Assembly: GCA_028717305.1 (NCBI GenBank)
Contig: JAQUOC010000066.1
Span: 1 to 7,865, forward strand
Reading direction: 5' to 3'
Source of the DNA: Dehalococcoidales bacterium
Lineage (GTDB): Bacteria; Chloroflexota; Dehalococcoidia; Dehalococcoidales; UBA5760
DNA length: 7,865 nt
Within the stretch, counting starts at the first letter, position 1. Each line of letters begins with the position of its first letter. This document shows, piece by piece, positions 6,536 through 7,865 of this stretch. The position numbers and the translations under genes are program-made. A model generated the notes under the pieces. It worked only from the letters and a program-made list of their open reading frames with translations. It was not told the DNA's origin and made no database searches.

Positions 6536-6564
6536 TGAGATAAATGATATGGACTCCTATCTCA
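6536..6564. repeat. Inverted repeat TGAGATA / TATCTCA
   Basis: Perfect 7-bp arms (6536-6542 and 6558-6564) are separated by 15 nt. The core GATA/TATC recurs in the two dyads that follow, so the three may be related binding sites or parts of one folded RNA. Confidence 0.4.
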
Positions 6565-6583
6565 CCTTGAGTACCCCTGTAGA

Positions 6584-6610
6584 CTATCTCTGGTTCGGTT
6601 CCACAGATAG
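6584..6610 (+). repeat. Hairpin CTATCTcTGG / CCAcAGATAG
   Basis: Nine base pairs plus one C-C mismatch close a 7-nt loop (6594-6600). Its right arm shares AGATAG (6605-6610) with the next palindrome, so in RNA the two could not form together. Confidence 0.45.
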
Positions 6611-6622
6611 GTATACCTGTCT
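6605..6622. repeat. Palindrome AGATAGGTA / TACCTGTCT
   Basis: Nine positions on each side of a centre at 6613/6614, eight Watson-Crick and one T-G, with a perfect 10-bp core AGGTATACCT. Its form suits a repressor dimer site. It is about 250 bp before the exporter start and 81 bp before the promoter-like -35. Confidence 0.4.
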
Positions 6623-6702
6623 CTATCAGACATAATGAGCCAGCGCAACCGAAACAAAATCCTTTTCAGGTAGGAAATTGCTTCTATGATCATAATACTA
6701 GA

Positions 6703-6730
6703 TTGCCTCCAAGTTCCTACAATCTATAAC
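6703..6730 (+). promoter_or_regulatory. Candidate promoter for the MFS exporter
   Basis: TTGCCT (6703-6708, four of six matches) is followed after 16 bp by TATAAC (6725-6730, five of six). Transcription would begin near 6737, giving a leader of about 120 nt that contains the short ORF at 6754. Confidence 0.4.
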
Positions 6731-6753
6731 GCCGGGGATGGGAAAAGGTTAGG

Positions 6754-6807
6754 ATGAAACATCTGGTTTACGTAAAAGATGAAGAAGTCCGTGTTGTGTT
6801 ACTATAG
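6754..6807 (+). CDS. Possible 17-codon leader peptide before the exporter gene
   Basis: ATG at 6754 opens MKHLVYVKDEEVRVVLL and closes with TAG at 6805-6807, with AAGG (6745-6748) 5 nt upstream. The same frame reads on after the TAG for 14 more sense codons (NGDITPGKDEYNSE) to TAA at 6850-6852, and it is also the frame of the exporter at 6856. It may be a leader peptide, a small gene broken by one amber codon, or chance. The composition is polar and not random-looking, but there is no recognised family. Confidence 0.25.
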   Translation: MKHLVYVKDEEVRVVLL

Positions 6808-6855
6808 AATGGCGATATAACACCGGGTAAAGATGAGTATAACAGCGAGTAAAAA

Positions 6856-7865
6856 ATGAGAAAAATAACTCTGGTTGTTGTCTCGTTAAGCTTTTTCTTA
6901 GCAGCATTTATGGGTTCTGCAGTTAACATAGCTCTGCCCTCAATTGGTAGAGAACTCCGTATGGACGCTGTTTCCTTGGGCTGGGTCACTACCTCTTTCA
7001 TTCTGGCCTCAGTAATGTCCCTGGTGCCGTTTGGGCGACTCTCTGATATACAGGGGCGCAAGAAGATTCTCACCTATGGTGTAATTATCTATACCATTTC
7101 ATCTCTCCTCTTGTCGTTTGTCCATTCCGCTAATCTGCTGATTGCGTTGCGTTTTGTCCAGGGTATCGGCAGCGCTATGATATTCGCTACCGGATTGGCT
7201 ATCGTGACTTCAGTGTTCCCGTCAGGAGAGAGGGGCAGAGCACTGGGTATAAGCGTCGCTATGACGTATTCAGGACTTTCCCTCGGTCCTGTAGTTGGCG
7301 GCCTGCTGACTCAGCACTTCGGCTGGAGAAGTATCTTCCTGGCTACCATACCTCTGGGTATAATAATAATCATCCTGATTCTATGGAAAATGAAGGGGGA
7401 GTGGACTGAGGCGAAGGAGGAAAAATTCGACCATAGCGGTGCTCTAATTTATGGGCTTACACTGGTAGGTATAATATATGGTTTTTCCCGGTTGCCCGAT
7501 ACCTTGGGTATCGGGCTACTGACAGCAGGCATATCCGGAGCTTTTTGCTTTGTCCGGCGAGGAATAAAGGTCAAACATCCGCTTCTAGATATAGGTCTCT
7601 TTAGAAAGAACAAAGTCTTTGCTTTCTCCAACCTGGCAACTCTGCTTAATTATAGCGCGTTATTCGCCGTTGGTTTCCTGTTAAGCCTGTATTTACAGTA
7701 TATTAAAGGGCTCGATCCGCAAAACGCGGGGCTTATTTTGGTAGCTATGCCGGCGGTACAGGCTGCTTTATCACCGCTCGCCGGCAGACTTTCCGACCGG
7801 ATTGAACCTAGAATACTTGCCTCAATCGGTATGGGGATTAATGCCATAGGGCTCTCCATACTCAT
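6856..7865 (+). CDS. MFS exporter, DHA2 (EmrB/QacA-like) type, 3' end outside the window
   Basis: Open from ATG 6856 to the edge, 336 codons. The family uses proton antiport to expel drugs or metabolites through 12-14 helices; DHA2 members have 14 and about 450-520 residues, so roughly two thirds is present. Visible motifs: NIALPSIGREL (24-34) at the end of helix 1, motif A GRLSDIQGRKKI (60-71), R99 with QGIGSAM (102-108) in the helix 4 region, motif C SGLSLGPVVGGLL (139-151) typical of antiporters, and a second A-like GRLSDR (310-315). The acidic residue DHA2 proteins usually carry in helix 1 before TIVNVALP is absent here (GSAVNIALP). TAA at 6850 fixes ATG 6856 as the first start. The ribosome site is weak. 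Substrate unknown. Confidence 0.88.
   Translation, partial: MRKITLVVVSLSFFLAAFMGSAVNIALPSIGRELRMDAVSLGWVTTSFILASVMSLVPFGRLSDIQGRKKILTYGVIIYTISSLLLSFVHSANLLIALRFVQGIGSAMIFATGLAIVTSVFPSGERGRALGISVAMTYSGLSLGPVVGGLLTQHFGWRSIFLATIPLGIIIIILILWKMKGEWTEAKEEKFDHSGALIYGLTLVGIIYGFSRLPDTLGIGLLTAGISGAFCFVRRGIKVKHPLLDIGLFRKNKVFAFSNLATLLNYSALFAVGFLLSLYLQYIKGLDPQNAGLILVAMPAVQAALSPLAGRLSDRIEPRILASIGMGINAIGLSIL

Larger units (their letters stand above)
6354..6855. other. About 500 bp without a convincing gene
   Basis: Both strands are broken by stops and no protein family is recognisable. The stretch holds a tandem repeat at its left end, three inverted repeats between 6536 and 6622, a 7-bp inverted pair GTAGGAA/TTCCTAC (6670-6676 and 6714-6720, 37 nt apart), a promoter-like element at 6703-6730 and very short ORFs before the exporter gene. 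One ORF of 23 codons (6686-6757) ends at TGA overlapping the ATG of the next (6754). No tRNA, rRNA or CRISPR structure is present. It may be a long regulatory leader or the remains of a decayed gene. Confidence 0.5.

Noticed and set aside
6525..6610. tRNA-like pieces: GTAGCTCAG resembling a D-arm and GGTTCGGTTCC resembling a T-arm
   Set aside because: The T-arm stem does not pair beyond two bases, the distance between the arms is wrong, and there is no acceptor stem or anticodon arm.
6768..7073. Minus-strand 101-codon frame over the start of the exporter
   Set aside because: It is antisense to the exporter's first helices and motif A, which are clearly coding. Frames at 7449-7631 and 7650-7865 on the minus strand are rejected for the same reason.
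1..7865. CRISPR arrays, insertion sequences, integrase or phage genes
   Set aside because: No regularly spaced repeats, terminal inverted repeats or transposase-like proteins are visible.

Overview
The window looks like a chromosomal segment of an uncultured, probably anaerobic bacterium. A Chloroflexota/Dehalococcoidia-type origin would fit: a split ComEC, GTG and TTG starts, roughly balanced base composition, and an adenylate-forming ligase next to a U32-family Fe-S protein. This placement is a guess from gene content, not from a phylogenetic marker.

Left part (1-3308, all + strand). The last 35 codons of a TrkA-type protein run in from the left and are followed by a good intrinsic terminator. 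A near-consensus sigma-70-type promoter then opens a compact DNA-uptake operon of three genes. These are comEA (membrane-anchored DNA receptor), comEC (membrane channel, TTG start) and a separate gene for the metallo-beta-lactamase-fold domain that in most bacteria is the C-terminus of ComEC. The last two genes overlap by 17 nt across a run of seven A, so ComEC here is split in two, or is joined by frameshifting, or is broken by an indel.

Middle part (3309-6353). A 496-codon adenylate-forming (ANL superfamily) ligase lies on the minus strand. A 388-codon U32-family protein with two cysteine clusters is transcribed divergently from it. The 239-bp region between them carries at least three promoter-like elements. 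Two of these, one per strand, share their -10 bases. A third, nearest the U32 gene, is enclosed by a 13-bp inverted repeat with one mismatch that places the -10 at the dyad centre. This looks like a tightly regulated small-molecule modification module, and it is the best candidate here for something undescribed.

Right part (6354-7865, + strand). About 500 bp without a convincing gene contain a short tandem repeat, several interleaved inverted repeats, a promoter-like element and a tiny ORF. They lead into an MFS exporter of the DHA2 (14-helix) type that runs off the right edge. One reasonable but unproven reading is that the ligase activates an acid, the U32 protein modifies a substrate without oxygen, and the exporter handles the product.
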